Below are positions 32,311 to 43,779 of a stretch of DNA of 64,000 nucleotides, one piece after another (positions within the stretch are counted from its first letter, which is position 1; each line of letters begins with the position of its first letter). The translations under genes and the position numbers were made by a program. The notes beneath the pieces are model-generated. The model saw only the letters and a list, made by a program, of their open reading frames with translations. It was not told where the DNA came from and ran no database searches. Origin of the DNA: Diphasiastrum complanatum (taxonomy: Eukaryota > Streptophyta > Lycopodiopsida > Lycopodiales > Lycopodiaceae); assembly GCA_029204225.1 (NCBI GenBank), contig CM055103.1:51212175-51276174 (forward strand), given 5' to 3'.

Positions 32311-32898
32311 TCATTTGGGAATATGTGGCATAGCGGTATCATTGGAGGGGGTAGCTCGATGGAGTTTCAACTCCTCTAACAAGACTGAAAGCATATCAAG
32401 ATGGAAAGAAAGAGACACAGTCCCTATGTCATCTTCCACTACCTTGGCCTTTTTTCTTTTTCTATCAATTGTCTCTTCAATGTTACCTTGATCATCTAGG
32501 ACATCTAAAGCAACCAAATCATTCTCAAGGACTTGTGTTTCTAGCACTTCATTTGGTACATCATTGAGTCCTCCATGTGATGACTCACAAATACCACTAC
32601 CCTCAACAGACACATCTATAGCAACTATATTTTCTTGGATAATTGCACCTACATGTACAAAACATAAAGGTAAGTTTAGCAAAAGGATTACATAGAACTG
32701 TGGAAGACTGCTAGTTAATAGCATACCTGCGAAGAGTCTTCATCGAGCAATGCAACACGAGCATCCATAGCCACCAACTTTGTTTTTGACCTAGTCAAAA
32801 CCATGCTATATCAAAAAATACCATCAGAATATGTGTAACATGCTGGTAAATTACCAAAGAATATGTGTAACAAGTAGTAATACTTACTAATTTGGCCT

Positions 32899-32999
32899 TG
32901 GAACTTTGTACTGGCATGCAATGCAATGATCAACTAGACCTGATTGCCGACAATCAGATCTGGTTGATCGTTGGCATTGCATGCTAATGCAAAGTTCCA
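32899..32999. repeat. Imperfect inverted repeat, ~48-bp arms, 4-base loop
   Basis: Left arm TGGAACTTTGTACTGGCATG... pairs with right arm ...CATGCTAATGCAAAGTTCCA across loop CCGA, with a few mismatches. The right arm overlaps the coding-like frame WNFALACNAN of locus P, so the left arm is probably an inverted copy. Confidence 0.9.
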
Positions 33000-33335
33000 C
33001 TTCATGCAATTGTACTCATTGTTGATAGTAATCAAAGTGCAATTTGTCCTACTGATGTTATTGGTCATTGCACATTTCTCTGAATCCATCATTTGAAGTG
33101 TTTTGTTGCTAATTGTGGTGTTTTCGATCCATGCATCTAGCTCGCTCCTAGCTTCCGCACAAACCCACTGAATTCCGACATTTATGGCATTGCCTGTAAT
33201 AGTTCACAAGGGACTCAAAAACTTCTTTGCGGCTTGCTATTGGGCAACACTACTCTTTGCAATAATCATGGATGAAAAATAGTATGATCCACGATTGCAG
33301 TTAGGTACGTGACTTGCAGATGTGTCATGAGACAT

Positions 33336-33653
33336 TAAGGATACGTATGAGATGATTGCTGCAAGCAACAAAACGTAGTTTTAGAAAAACAACCCTATGG
33401 AATTTATGAGTGTAAGAAATAAATTCAAATGAATGAGTTTAGGGATTAGGGTCGAACAAAATAAGTCACTCCTTCCATTCAACCATAGATAAATAAATTA
33501 CATACACCCTAATAATCACAAAAACTAAAATTACATGTCATGCGAGTCAATACATGTGAATAATTATAATTTAAAAGAAATAAATTAAACATTTCTACAT
33601 GGTTTAGGGCCAAATACAGCTCAATTACATAACTAGTCAAGGTTCAATAATAC
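33336..33653. other. No gene recognised
   Basis: AT-rich spacer between locus P and the LTR of element F. The five bases before the LTR (AATAC, 33649-33653) would be the F target site if its other end were preserved. Confidence 0.35.
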
Positions 33654-34909
33654 TGTGATGCCATCTTATTGGTAAAAATTGAATATCAACATAAATATGG
33701 CATGATATACTCGAAAATGAAGATATGAGCTAGTTAAGTATAAATCATGAAGAGGCCTAAAGTCATTTTTCGGGAATATATCTCCTAAGTAATTGCCTTG
33801 TAATTAAGGGCAAGACCTTTAATGATAAAGACATTACCTTGGATAACCTTTACTAGGTCGTCCACACAAAACGACTAGATACGAAAAGACATGTTTAACT
33901 AGAGTAACTTTAACTCATAGTTAAGTATACCTTTCATAGTATAATTGAATATATTTTCAGTCTAATTGTTAACTAGACCCATTCACGGGAGAGACGCACT
34001 TATTGTTTTAGAGGTGCGTTTGTTCGTCTCGTAGAACATATATTGATCTCACACCTCAGTCTCGAGCATCGAGAGAGAAGAGTTTATGCATATGTAAGAG
34101 ATTGAAGAAGTGAATAGAGTTTTGTGAGTTATTCTCTCTTATCTCTGTTCTCCGCACTGCTGAGTGTGAGTGATCTTGAGTCTGCTAACAATCTCAAACG
34201 CATTACATGAATTACTCTCTGATCAGATAGACACTCTAGTGCATTACAGTCGTTTGCTGTGTATCCATAAAGCATGCTCTAAAGAACTGTCTTAAAACCA
34301 TCTTATTTGTCTGTCGTGACTACTTTCTTTTTGGCACTCGAATAACGACTATCTTTGGTACAGAGTAGCATGATCATTGAATAAAGTTCTATGTATACAT
34401 ATGAGATGATAGTCCCTGTTTGAAGAATTGAGTCTTTGCTCTGTTTTCCTGATTGGCATTGACATAATCTAAAACCATTCGTATTCTTTAACCATAAATT
34501 TGGACTTTAGTTGTTGAGGACTTCTGTCTAGAAACAAATAGTTCATAAACGCGATTAATTAATTGTCTACACAGTCGCGAATACATCGAACAACTCTCGA
34601 CTCTTGTTGACACCTTAATCAGCCAGAGTGTAGTACTGTTGTACTACCCTGATAACATCTCATCTGTAGAACGCGTTTCATTCGATTTGATAGAGGCTAG
34701 ATTGTTGTTCTGAAATTATTAACATTACGTCTCCCAAATATAAGTAATACTGGTTACTTTTTAATGTCTGTTGACAACCAGAATAACACTCAAAACCACT
34801 TGCCATAATTTTACCAAATACATAACCTTCTAACGCTGTCCTCTGTGGGAACGACATTATTTACTATAAAATCTATATTAACCTTGTTGGTATAAAACGA
34901 CATATACCA
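33654..34909 (+). repeat. Element F 5' LTR, complete
   Basis: 1256 bp from TGTGATGCCA to CATATACCA. Its first ~400 bases recur at 57441-57846 and its last ~540 at 47871-48410, which are LTR parts of the second copy (G). The PBS follows within a few bases. Confidence 0.85.
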
Positions 34910-34914
34910 ATTTT

Positions 34915-34932
34915 TGGCGTCGTTGCAGGGGA
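34915..34932 (+). other. Element F primer binding site
   Basis: TGGCGTCGTTGCAGGGGA. The G copy has TGGCGCCGTTGCAGGGGA, so the F site carries one C-to-T change. Confidence 0.85.
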
Positions 34933-34984
34933 TAGTTTAGGAAAGTTATAAGAAATCTGACAAATCCATCTCCATTTCTAGTAT

Positions 34985-35809
34985 ATGTCAGATAGAGAAT
35001 CTAGATTAGAACGATACCGTAAGCTTAGAGAGGAATTTTTACGAAGACAATGCGAGAATACTAGTCGAAGAAATCTAGACGTAATCATTGCTTAGTTACT
35101 TGAACTCCTAATTAGCTTCGGTATGGAGGGCCCTGCTGCACGTTTCACTTCTATATCAAAAATTAAATACGATTATTTTAAAGGGACTTCTTTCAACGAT
35201 GCAGATAGCTATGTCTCACAATTCGAGTCAATCGCTAATGCGAATAACAAAGGTACTAACGTAGACAAACTACAAATCTTCACTGGTCTGCTAAGAAAGT
35301 AGACGCGCATCTGGTACAGTCAAATTGAACCAGGCTGTAGTATAGGAACCTGGTATCTACTGAAAGATGCGTTTCTGAACCAGTTCAGAAAAATCAACTA
35401 CAAATCAAGAATTCTCGGACGTCTGAACAATGTTCAGAAGAAGAGTAAATAATCCCTTCACAAATATACACGAAAGGTTAAAAATCTCATAGGAAAACTA
35501 ACCGGTGTATATCCCGTTGATATGCAGATCAAATGGTTTTTGGCTGGTTTACCACCACTTGATCGGTATTGCAGACAAGGGGACATGACCTCCTTAGCAG
35601 CAGTAATAGCTAGTGCCAAAAATTTCAAGACCTCGAAACTAGCACAAAAGCGACGATCAACTAAGAAATCTCGAAAGTCGAAGACTGATTCCAGTGACAA
35701 CGATGATGATTCAGATTCTGATTCAAGTACCAGTTCTTCAAGTTTGGAATCTGAAAGCAGCGATTCATCAGAATCAGAAGCTGACAAAGGAGAAAGAAAG
35801 AATAAATGA
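34985..35809 (+). pseudogene. Element F gag
   Basis: ATG at 34985 (MSDRESRLERYRKLREEFLR), TAG after EVIIA-like text (also in G), then ARFTSISKIKYDYFKGTSF, RIWYSQIEPGCSIGTWYLLK and NQFRKINYKSRILGRLNNVQ. This is the retrotransposon gag domain (W-Y and FLNQFR motifs). It has extra stops not in G (TAG before RIWYSQ, TAA in KKSK-stop-SLHK). The end is Ser/Asp/Glu-rich (SSDNDDDSDSDSSTSSSSLE). Confidence 0.85.
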
Positions 35810-35869
35810 CGATCCAAACGAAAGGATGACACAAAAGTTGTCGAGGATAAATCGTCAACTTCTAAAGTT

Positions 35870-36760
35870 GAAAAGCTTAAAGTTTAATGACTTGAAAGTG
35901 CAGATCTCTGAAGTTGCAGATAAAAGACCAAAAGCGTCTTCTTCCAACATAAATGTGGAAGTTCAGGACACACCAAGGAAGACTGCACCACTGTGAATGT
36001 CAAATACATTGAAGATCCTGCCCAGGAGGTACTTTTTATTTTTTAAAATGATGCGACTACTAACTATGTTCAGGGTACTGCAGCATCAGCCCAGCAGGAC
36101 AGACCCAAGTTTGCACCAAGAAGACATAATCCTCCTGAATTTGTTGGACCAGTGAAGTCTCAAACCGCGACTAAACCAGTGTCGGGCAACTGCTATAACT
36201 GTGGAGAGCCGAGACACTTTTCACCTGACTGTCCTCAGCCACAAAAGTCGATTGGTTATGTACCATTATGCTCGAACTGTAGAGAGCCTGGTCACAAGTA
36301 TCCTGACTGCCCTTAGCCACAGAAGCCGCGACCCAAGTATCAGTATGTAGCAACACCAGCTGCTGTAGACTCGAAAGCGAAAGCTTCAACTGATGCTGTT
36401 GTGCAGAGAATTGACATTATTGAAGAAAAATTGGCGAAGACAAAAGATCAGTCCTAGCCAAGTGACGTGGAGAACTTATTCAAAATCACAACGAGAAGCA
36501 AAAACTCCTCGAAACCTAACCAGAAATCTTTAACAAAGAGCAGAAAATCCTCGAAGAAGAAATCTTCTAGCAAGACGATGAATAAATCTACGACTAAAAA
36601 AGATCTCAAAGATGACCCCGACTATGACCGCGATGCTGCGAAGTTGTTTGCAAAAGATATTTCATCAGAGGCAAAAGAAATTATCAATGCTGAACTTCAG
36701 TCAGCTGCTGCAGAGAAGGTGGTCACTTTTGAGGAAGGGGACGACGAAATCACATAGACA
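35870..36760 (+). pseudogene. Element F nucleocapsid zinc knuckles and linker
   Basis: Carries CYNCGEPRHFSPDC (CX2CX4HX4C) and CSNCREPGHKYPDC (CX2CX4HX4C), each ending in a Pro-rich link. A third, more upstream knuckle seen intact in G (CTKCGTLGHTKEDC) is damaged here by a small deletion. Lys/Ser-rich sequence with KSRKSSKKKSSSKTMNK follows, then an acidic piece ending DEIT-TAG. TAG after the knuckles and TAG after DEIT are shared with G. Confidence 0.8.
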
Positions 36761-36938
36761 AAATTGTCTAGTATTGTTATCGATAAGCCAATCTCGAAAT
36801 CGAAGACAACAAACTATGACATCATGACTAATATTGGATCACTTTGTCCAAATATTACTTTTGAGCAGTTGTTGACAGATAACACTTATTACAGAAAGCA
36901 ACTGAAAGGTCTTTCTTCACCGAAAAAAAAAAATTTCT

Positions 36939-37601
36939 TTGCCAGATGCCGGTGTTCTGTCTATTGATTTAGGTGATCTCGGTGCACTTAAAATTGATAT
37001 TACCATTGTGGGATGCCTGATTGAAAAAGTGCCAATTGACTCTGGTTCCAACGTGAACATAATAATAGAAGATATAGCTCATGCTTTGGGGTTGACAGAC
37101 ATTCAACCGACACAGCGAAACATCAAGTTAGCTGATTCGACACGACAAAAACCTATTGGAGAACTGAAAGATGTCACTGTTTACATTCAAGCCAAGCCAT
37201 TCACAATGAATTTCATAGTTATCAAACCACTCGGTTTGTCATCTTATTCTGTGCTGATTGGACGACCTTGGATTTATCAATCAAACGCAAGTGTTCATTG
37301 GAAATCCAGAGAGCTAAGATTTCAGACTGGTGAGACCAATAATCGTGGTAAGCCAGCAGAACAAATAATCACCTGGAGTTGGGAAAAATATGAAGGTGAA
37401 ATGCCTTTGTCTGACACCAGTTTTACATCAGAGAAATCTTCTTATGTCTTAAATGTTTTTTCTAATGCATCTGACATTGAAGTTCAATATTTTGAATGTT
37501 ATGAGAATGCTGACAAAGAACAATTCTTCAATGCCTGCAACACTAAAGCGGATGCTTCGTATGAAGAACTCATGGTTGTAGACACGAACTCGAAAGAGTG
37601 A
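36939..37601 (+). pseudogene. Element F protease
   Basis: An open 220-residue stretch has KVPIDSGSNVNIIIEDIA, the retropepsin active site (D-S-G-S), and later SSYSVLIGRPWIY, where the conserved IGRPW block lies. The frame shifts at SKE-TGA (37600), a change shared with G. This is one of the longest undamaged frames in the F element. Confidence 0.85.
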
Positions 37602-37605
37602 CGAT

Positions 37606-39205
37606 TTGAGTGACGAATCTGAACACGAATTTGTTAACAAGAACCAAGTTGACAACAAGAAAACATCTATGGAGTCAACCATGCGCGAAATTCATGGCCA
37701 TACCAAGGCCAGTACGACAGAAGGTATCATATTACCAGATTCTACTGAACTAATTGAACTTACACCTGGCAGATTTGTGCATGTCTCAAAGTCACTTGGA
37801 GAATCGGAGTTAGCGGAAGTCACTGAACTATTGAAGGAGTATCAAGATGTTTGTGCTTGGTCGCTCGATGATTTGAAGGGTATACCTGCAAAATTCGGAG
37901 AGCACCGTATTGATCTTAAGGAAGATGTTGTACATGTTCGACAAAGACGGTATCGTCTCAATCCTAAGTACTCTCTCATGGTTAAGGACGAACTCAACAA
38001 ACACCTTAAGTCAGGTATAATCTATCTCGTCTTAAGCAGTGAATGGGTTTCACCCATTGTTGTCGTCCCAAAGAAGAAGATTGGCAAAATATGAATATGC
38101 CAGGATTTTTGCAAACTCAATGCTGCCACAAGGAAGGATCATCATCCTCTGCCCTTCACTGATTCCATCTTAGATCAGGTTGCTGGTCAGGAGCGTTACA
38201 GTTTCTGTGATGGTTTTTCTGGTTATAATCAGGTTGGAGTGCGGAAAGAGGATCTTTTAAAGACTACATTCACTACGGATTGGGGCACTTATGCCTACAA
38301 CAAAATGCCCTTTGGTCTTTGTAACGCTCCAGCGACTTTTTAGCGAATCATGATGTTAATATTCGTTGCCTTCCTAAGAACTTTTCTCGCAATATTTATT
38401 GATGATTTTTGTGTATATAGTGATATAAAAACGCACCTACAAAAGCTGAAATTAACATTGCAACGGTGTCGAGATACTTGTTTATCTCTTCATCCAGATA
38501 AATGTTTTTTTGGTATGAAATAAGGGATATTACTTGGACACAGAATATCTAACAAAGGAATAGAAGTCGACAAAGATAAAGTCGAGCTTATAAAGAATCT
38601 CCAAATACCAACCAATTTACGTGAACTAAGAGCTTTCTTAGGACATGTCAACTATTACCGGAGATTTATTCAAAATCATGCTTCTATTTTTGCCTCTCTT
38701 ACACATCTACTGAAGAAACAAGTGGAATACTTGTGGACGAATGAACAAAAGAAAGTATTCGAAGAACTTAAGCAAAGGTTGATCAATGCTCCTATTCTGA
38801 GACCACCCAACTGGGCTATTTTATTTCATAGTTATGTGGATGTTTCTACATTTGCTATTGGCGTCTATCTAAGCCAGAAGGACGACCAGAAGAAAGATCA
38901 TCCCATTTACTATGTGAGTCGATAGCTCAGTGCATCAGAGAAGAATTATTCGGCTATAGAAAGGGAAGCGTTTGGCATGATTTTCACTGTTAAGAAATTT
39001 CGGCATTATTTGCTGGGATATGCATTTATTTTTCATATTGATCATTATGCTCTTAAGTATCTTGTAAATAAACCAAATCTATCAAGATGAATTGCTTGAT
39101 GGGTTCTACTTCTGCAGGAATTCACTTATCAAGTAGAGCTTCGTCAAGGAAAATATCATACAAATGCTGATTATCTATCACAACTCGGCACGAAAAAAAT
39201 TGAAG
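37606..39205 (+). pseudogene. Element F reverse transcriptase and RNase H
   Basis: RT blocks in order: YRLNPKYSLMVKDELNKHLK, EWVSPIVVVPKKK, TGA in place of the Trp of GKWR, ICQDFCKLNAATRKDHHPLP, YSFCDGFSGYNQV, YNKMPFGLCNAPATF, then FIDDFCVYS with the catalytic Asp pair at 38401-38406. RNase H follows: LRELRAFLGHVNYYRRFI, NAPILRPPNWAILFHSYVDV and EKNYSAIEREAFGMIF, ending near YLSQLG. Stops at ~38093, 38341, 38521, 38923 and 39089-39100. All but the one at 38341 recur in G. Confidence 0.9.
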
Positions 39206-39320
39206 AACCAATTAATGATAATTTTCCAGACGACATTTATTCAAAATTTCATCTACGAATTCGCTATATTCTGATATTATTATTTATCTCAAATATCAGA
39301 TATATCCGGATGGTTACGAT

Positions 39321-40500
39321 TTGGAGCAAAAGACAGTCTTTCACTATAAGGTAGCACCTTATACGATTATTAACAATATCTTGTACAAGCTTGGCGCAGA
39401 TCATCAGCTTCGAAGATGTCTCGAAACTGAAGACATTAAAAAGGTCGTTAAAGCCTTACACTCAGAAGATGCTGGTGGACATTTTGCTTTGAAAAATACT
39501 GTTAATAAGATATTGACTGCCAAGTGTTGGTGGCCCAGAATGTTCAAGGATGTATCAAATTTTATTCATTCATGTGATCCATGCCAGAGATCTAGTAAGC
39601 CTACAAAAGCAATGAATTGGCCGTTGATATCAATCTTGCCTCTTGCACCATTTGAAAAGTGGGGGATTGACTTTGTTGGTCCAATCAAACCTGTGACTCG
39701 ACATACGAAATGTCGTTATATTCCAGTTGCAACGGATTATGCTACAAAGAACGTTGAAGCAGAGGCGACGAAATGAAACGATGCGAAAATTGTCGCGACA
39801 TTCTTATTTAAAAGTATAACCACAAGATATGGTTGTCCACTTGAACTGGTAAGTGACCGAGGTACACATTTTCTAAATGACACGATACGGTTGCTGACAA
39901 CCTATTTTCTAATCAAACATAGAAAAGTTACACCGTATATTCCAAAAGCAAATGGCCTGACAAAAAGAGCTAATGGAATTTTATGTAAGATCCTGAATAA
40001 AATTACTATTGCACATGCAATGGATTGGGATCAGAAACTACCATCAGTTCTCTGGACTTATCGCAACACAGAGAAAATCATGACGAAGCAGACACCATAA
40101 TTTCTTACGTGTGGTATGCATCCTATTTTGCCAATTGAATTTGAGGTGAAAACTTTTCGTATTCAAGCTCAACGAACAGATGCAAAATGTGTAAACGAAA
40201 GATTGACGAATATTGAAGAACTAGCGGAAGCTTGTGAGAAATCACAAAATTTAACGAAGAAAATCCAAGAACAAAGAAAGAAGAAGTATGACAGTCATAT
40301 TAAGAAATGTGATCTTAAAGCTGATGACTTTGCACTGATATATGACAGTCGACATCAAAAGTTCCTTGGAAAACTCCATATGAGATGGCTTGGACCGTAT
40401 AAAGTCATAGAGGTGTTTGAGAATGGTTCAGTACAACTTTAATCACTTGAAGGTGAACTGTTACCTACATGTATTAATGGGTCCAGACTGAAGAAATACT
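39321..40500 (+). pseudogene. Element F integrase, catalytic Glu changed
   Basis: Zinc-binding part: LHSEDAGGHFALKNTVNKIL, then CDPCQRSSK. Core: EKWGIDFVGPIKPVTRHTK (first Asp), CPLELVSDRGTHFLNDTI (second Asp) and PKANGLTKRANGILCKIL, where the usual E of NGQxE is K. TGA at 39774 and TAA at 40098 interrupt. The C-terminal domain RQKFLGKLHMRWLGPYKVIE (here HQKF) and NGSVQL close it at ~40442. The Glu-to-Lys change would inactivate strand transfer even without the stops. Confidence 0.85.
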
Positions 40501-41264
40501 ACCTTTTACCAGAATTTTTTTTTATTCTTATTATTTTCTAGTATTTTTCTAATTTTTTTCGCAACTTTTCTTTTATCTTTTCTAGAAATTTTCTTGACTT
40601 CTCTCAATCTTTCAACATAATTTTTAAAGTATTTTCGAAAAAATTTCGCGACACTAAATTTGTTAATCAAATTTTTGTAAATCATTTTCGCAAATTTTTC
40701 TAGAATCTTTTCTAGCATTTTCTCCAGTTTTTCGAGAAATTTTTTAGTATGTTGCTAAAATTTTGGAGAAATTTTCGTGAGTTTCTATATCAATAATTTT
40801 AGGATTCTGCGAGAAAGTTTCGTGAAACTTTCTAGAATATTTCTAGCATATTTTTGAGAATCTCTCGACCTACATTTTGTATTCCTCCATTAAAGATGAT
40901 GGCCACGTGATCATCATTTTTCACACGTGTGTACGCTCACATATCAAAACAGATATTGTTTTTTTTAATTTAATTTTTTTTCTTTTTTCACAAACGGTCT
41001 TCCATCATTAAAGATCGATCTGTCAAATTATAGTTTCAAACACTGATCCATGCACGTCCTCCATAAATGGAAGTGACAGATGTCATATCACCATGCCGCA
41101 TCATCATCCCTTCCACACCGCTACTGCATATTCGAGTTATTTTCCATTTTCTTCCTTACACTTTCGGCCTGCAAGTTTATGCTTTCCTATGCTTATTCTC
41201 TTTTGCGATCAAATCTCACTCATACGAACTATTGCGATCTACGGAGCTGTCGTCAAACATTCGA
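40501..41264 (+). other. Spacer between integrase and extra ORF of element F
   Basis: 40510-40870 is low-complexity AT-rich with recurring TTTCTAG/AAATTTTC words. CACACGTGTG occurs at 40923. No gene was recognised before the ATG at 41265. Confidence 0.5.
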
Positions 41265-42243
41265 CCAATGGCTTCCGGATCAAGTTCTAGTTCTATCATC
41301 ATTTGAAAAGCACGCACAGAGATCCGTCTGGCATCCATCCAGTCTTATTTGGATCGATGCAGGTTGGGTGATCTGAAAGTGGACCCTTCAATCATCCTTT
41401 CTGAAGTCAGCACGGAATTTGTGAACTCCATCCACTCAATTTTTGAGGTGGACTTCAAAGTTCATGTGCGAGGCCAATTCTTCACTATCACTAAAGACCT
41501 ATTCTGCACAGCCCTCGGGTTACCTTTGGATGGGAAGATGGTTTCAACCAATAAAGACTCAGTGGATGAAACAACCCACTTTTTGAGCAACTGTTTCGTA
41601 CCCACGAAGGGATACAAAATTCCAATGATCCATGACACAACATTTAAACTGTTCTGTAAAAACGCGAACCAAGCAATATTTTTGATGGATGCGGATGCCA
41701 CAATTTCAGTTCAAAATTTTGGTTACATATTGGACTCACTCGTCGGTAATCCAGTTTTCTTCGGCGTTATTACCTTCAAGGCCTTTTACGATGGATTAAG
41801 CATCAAAACTTTTCTGGCGTTGGAGCACATGTTTCTCGACTATGTGCCAATTTTGACATTTTGACCGAGCAGGAGAAAACAATGCTGACGGGAAGGATGT
41901 TGGCTCCCAAGCCAATTGATCTTTCCAGCATCCTGTCTGTTCCTATTCCGGTTGCACCTGATGCTGCACCAGCAGTCGAAGTGGCAGCTATCACTGCTAT
42001 GGAGATTGATGCCGCACCATCCCAACCAGATATAGTTCCAGTTGGGGCAATGGATGGCGCTGCTGCTGCTGCTCATTCTTCAAATCTCGCATCTGCTTTC
42101 ACATCTCAGAAGCAGTAGAGTGCATCCACCACTAATGATGATGCAACCCAGTCTGACACATCAAACAAAGGACGAACAGCTGCAAAAGGAGACATTGGGG
42201 CTCCTATGGAAGATGAAGACGAACCAGACAACCAAGCCCAGTG
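41265..42243 (+). pseudogene. Element F extra ORF, N-terminal part
   Basis: Opens MASGSSSSSIII, TGA, then EIRLASIQSYLDRCRLGDLK and a 171-residue intact stretch with FVNSIHSIFEVDFKVHVRGQ and FTITKDLFCTALGLPLDGKM. One frameshift near 41855 leads to an Ala/Pro-rich linker (ILSVPIPVAPDAAPAVEVAA) and an acidic end. There is no hydrophobic membrane segment. It sits where env-like ORFs sit in plant Gypsy elements. The coiled-coil continuation is at 56.36-57.16 kb in the rearranged G copy, because Copia H interrupted this one here. Confidence 0.65.
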
Positions 42244-42292
42244 ATTTTGATCCATGACAGAAAAAGCCAAGAATTTAGTGGCTGAAGTGTAT

Positions 42293-42562
42293 GAAACTTC
42301 ATATTTAATCTGACTTCCAGTAATACCACACACACACAAACCACCTCTAATCTCTTCGGTGGAATGTACTCTCGTTTGTGAGTATGAACTAATTTTTAAA
42401 ATCCTGTTGGGCAACAAGAACACTTTAGACTATGATTATACTTAACATAAGCCCTCTATCAGATTGTTTTTGCATCTAGTAACTGATTGTAATGGGAGAG
42501 TTGTTCCTCAATATTCTTGCTCTCTTCTTCGTTCGCGTTCTTCTATCTCCCTTGTCCCATCA
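42293..42562 (+). repeat. Element H 5' LTR, last 270 bases only
   Basis: Matches 47341-47609 (ACTTCATATT... to ...CCCATCA) with scattered substitutions. Confidence 0.85.
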
Positions 42563-42565
42563 GAT

Positions 42566-42578
42566 TGGTATCAGAGCC
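42566..42578 (+). other. Element H primer binding site
   Basis: TGGTATCAGAGCC, exact initiator-Met type, three bases after the LTR end. Confidence 0.9.
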
Positions 42579-42632
42579 ATAGCTCATATAAATCGAGAGA
42601 TTAAGTGTGTTCTATTTTTATTACTGATTAGT

Positions 42633-43675
42633 ATGTCTCATATAGGTAACTCTTCGTCATCATCCAACGATGCTAGAATCATTGACAAGTTGAATGGTTC
42701 TAACTTCTACATTCGGAAGTTAAAACTCCGGATGATGTTGATAGATAGAGATCTTTGGAATGTAGTAGAAGGTGCTAACCTGAAACCAGAAGATGGTGAT
42801 TAAGCAAAGTCATGGAAGATCAAAGATCAGAAGGCCTTAGCATGTATCACACTCAATCTGGCCGATTCTCAAATATCCCACGTTACCACGTGCAAAATCT
42901 CTAAGGATGCATTAGATTTTTTTTATCAAACCTCTATGAGACTCATGATGTAACCACTAGATTACATCTGAGAAGGAAGTTCTATACTCTTAGCATGTCT
43001 GATTCTACTGCCATCACTTCTCACATCAATAGATTCAAGTCTTTATTGGATTAGTTATCAGTTGTATGATGTTCAAGATGATGATGTCGTCATGACCTTG
43101 CTTTCTTCTCTTTCAAAGTCGTATGGACACTTTGTGGTGATGATCTCCACACAACCCAGCCTCACTCTTCAAAAGGTGATCGGTCATCTTCTTCAAGAAG
43201 AAATATGGAGAAAGACTAGCAGCCTGTCTATCAAAGACAAATCCATGGTCTATACACCAAGAAGAAAGACTACTCCAAGGGCAAGAATCAACTGCAGCAG
43301 CAACAGCAGAAGCCTCATACTCAAGGTGAGCATGGTGGATCGCACAAGAAGGTTTTCTGTAGATATTGCAAGAGAGCCAATCACAACATCAAGGAGTATT
43401 GTATCCGGATCTACAATGAGGCAAAGCAACAACAAGAACAACAGCCAGACTCCTCCAACACGGCGGAATTCAAGGAGCAAAATACACATTTGTTAATGGC
43501 TTATAGCAAGTGCAATGAAGACTGTGAATTCATCTACCTCAGAGATTCAAGCACCATATGCGTGGAAGGCAAAGGAACAGTGAAGATCACATTCAACGAC
43601 TATCTATCTATTTGTGTTCCCAATGTCCTTCACGTTCCTCAGCTATCAAAGAACCTGTTATCAGTCTCTTAGATA
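42633..43675 (+). pseudogene. Element H gag and protease remnant
   Basis: MSHIGNSSSSSNDARIIDKL starts gag, then GSNFYIRKLKLRMMLIDRDLW in mildly damaged form. Three stops or frame changes follow (near 42801, 42950, 43060). The knuckle reads CRYCKRANHNIKEYC (CX2CX4HX5C). After it, LLMAYSKCNEDCEFIYLRDS jumps to GKGTVKITFNDYLSICVPNV and LHVPQLSKNLLSVS, so the DSGA active site itself is deleted and only the protease C-terminus is left. Confidence 0.8.
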
Positions 43676-43779
43676 ACTGATGAGGGCTACACTATTACTT
43701 TCTCATCTAAGCAATGTACAATATTTGAGGAAGATACTACTCTGACTACATGCACCAGAGTCGAAAATCTTTTTGTACT

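Larger units (their letters stand above)
29741..33335 (-). pseudogene. Locus P: broken multi-exon gene, possible ParB-like/DNA-methyltransferase family
   Basis: Minus-strand exon-like blocks with good splice signals span this region. They are an ATG exon 32804-32727 (MVLTRSKTKLVAMDARVALL) ending CAG|GTATGC; an acidic block 32650-32310 with DRKRKKAKVV, a basic cluster that could be a nuclear signal; a ParB-like block (see 31905-32310); a block 31500-31009; a block 30692-30378 after CACTGTAG ending CTTAG|GTGCAT; one at ~30257-30120 after GAATGTTGCAG; and a last block from 29950 after GATTTGCAG. Stops interrupt several. An upstream frame 33335-32975 (MSHDTSASHVPNCNRGSYYF) also has two stops. No close family can be named; the domain calls are inferences from short motifs. 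Confidence 0.5.

Noticed and set aside
29741-33335. Giant-virus (NCLDV) insertion carrying ParB/methyltransferase genes
   Set aside because: Blocks have spliceosomal intron signals and no neighbouring viral core genes were seen. An ancient transfer cannot be excluded but there is no direct sign of one.
35458-35832. Minus-strand frame opposite gag (and its equivalent at 48956-49540)
   Set aside because: It is the antisense shadow of the Ser/Asp-rich gag tail; it appears in both copies only because gag does.
33654-40500. Endogenous pararetrovirus (caulimovirid) instead of Gypsy
   Set aside because: An integrase and LTRs are present, and no movement protein was seen. RT, RNase H and integrase order is Ty3/Gypsy.
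41265-42243. Classical env-like protein after integrase
   Set aside because: Position fits, but no signal peptide or transmembrane helix is visible; kept as an ORF of unknown function.
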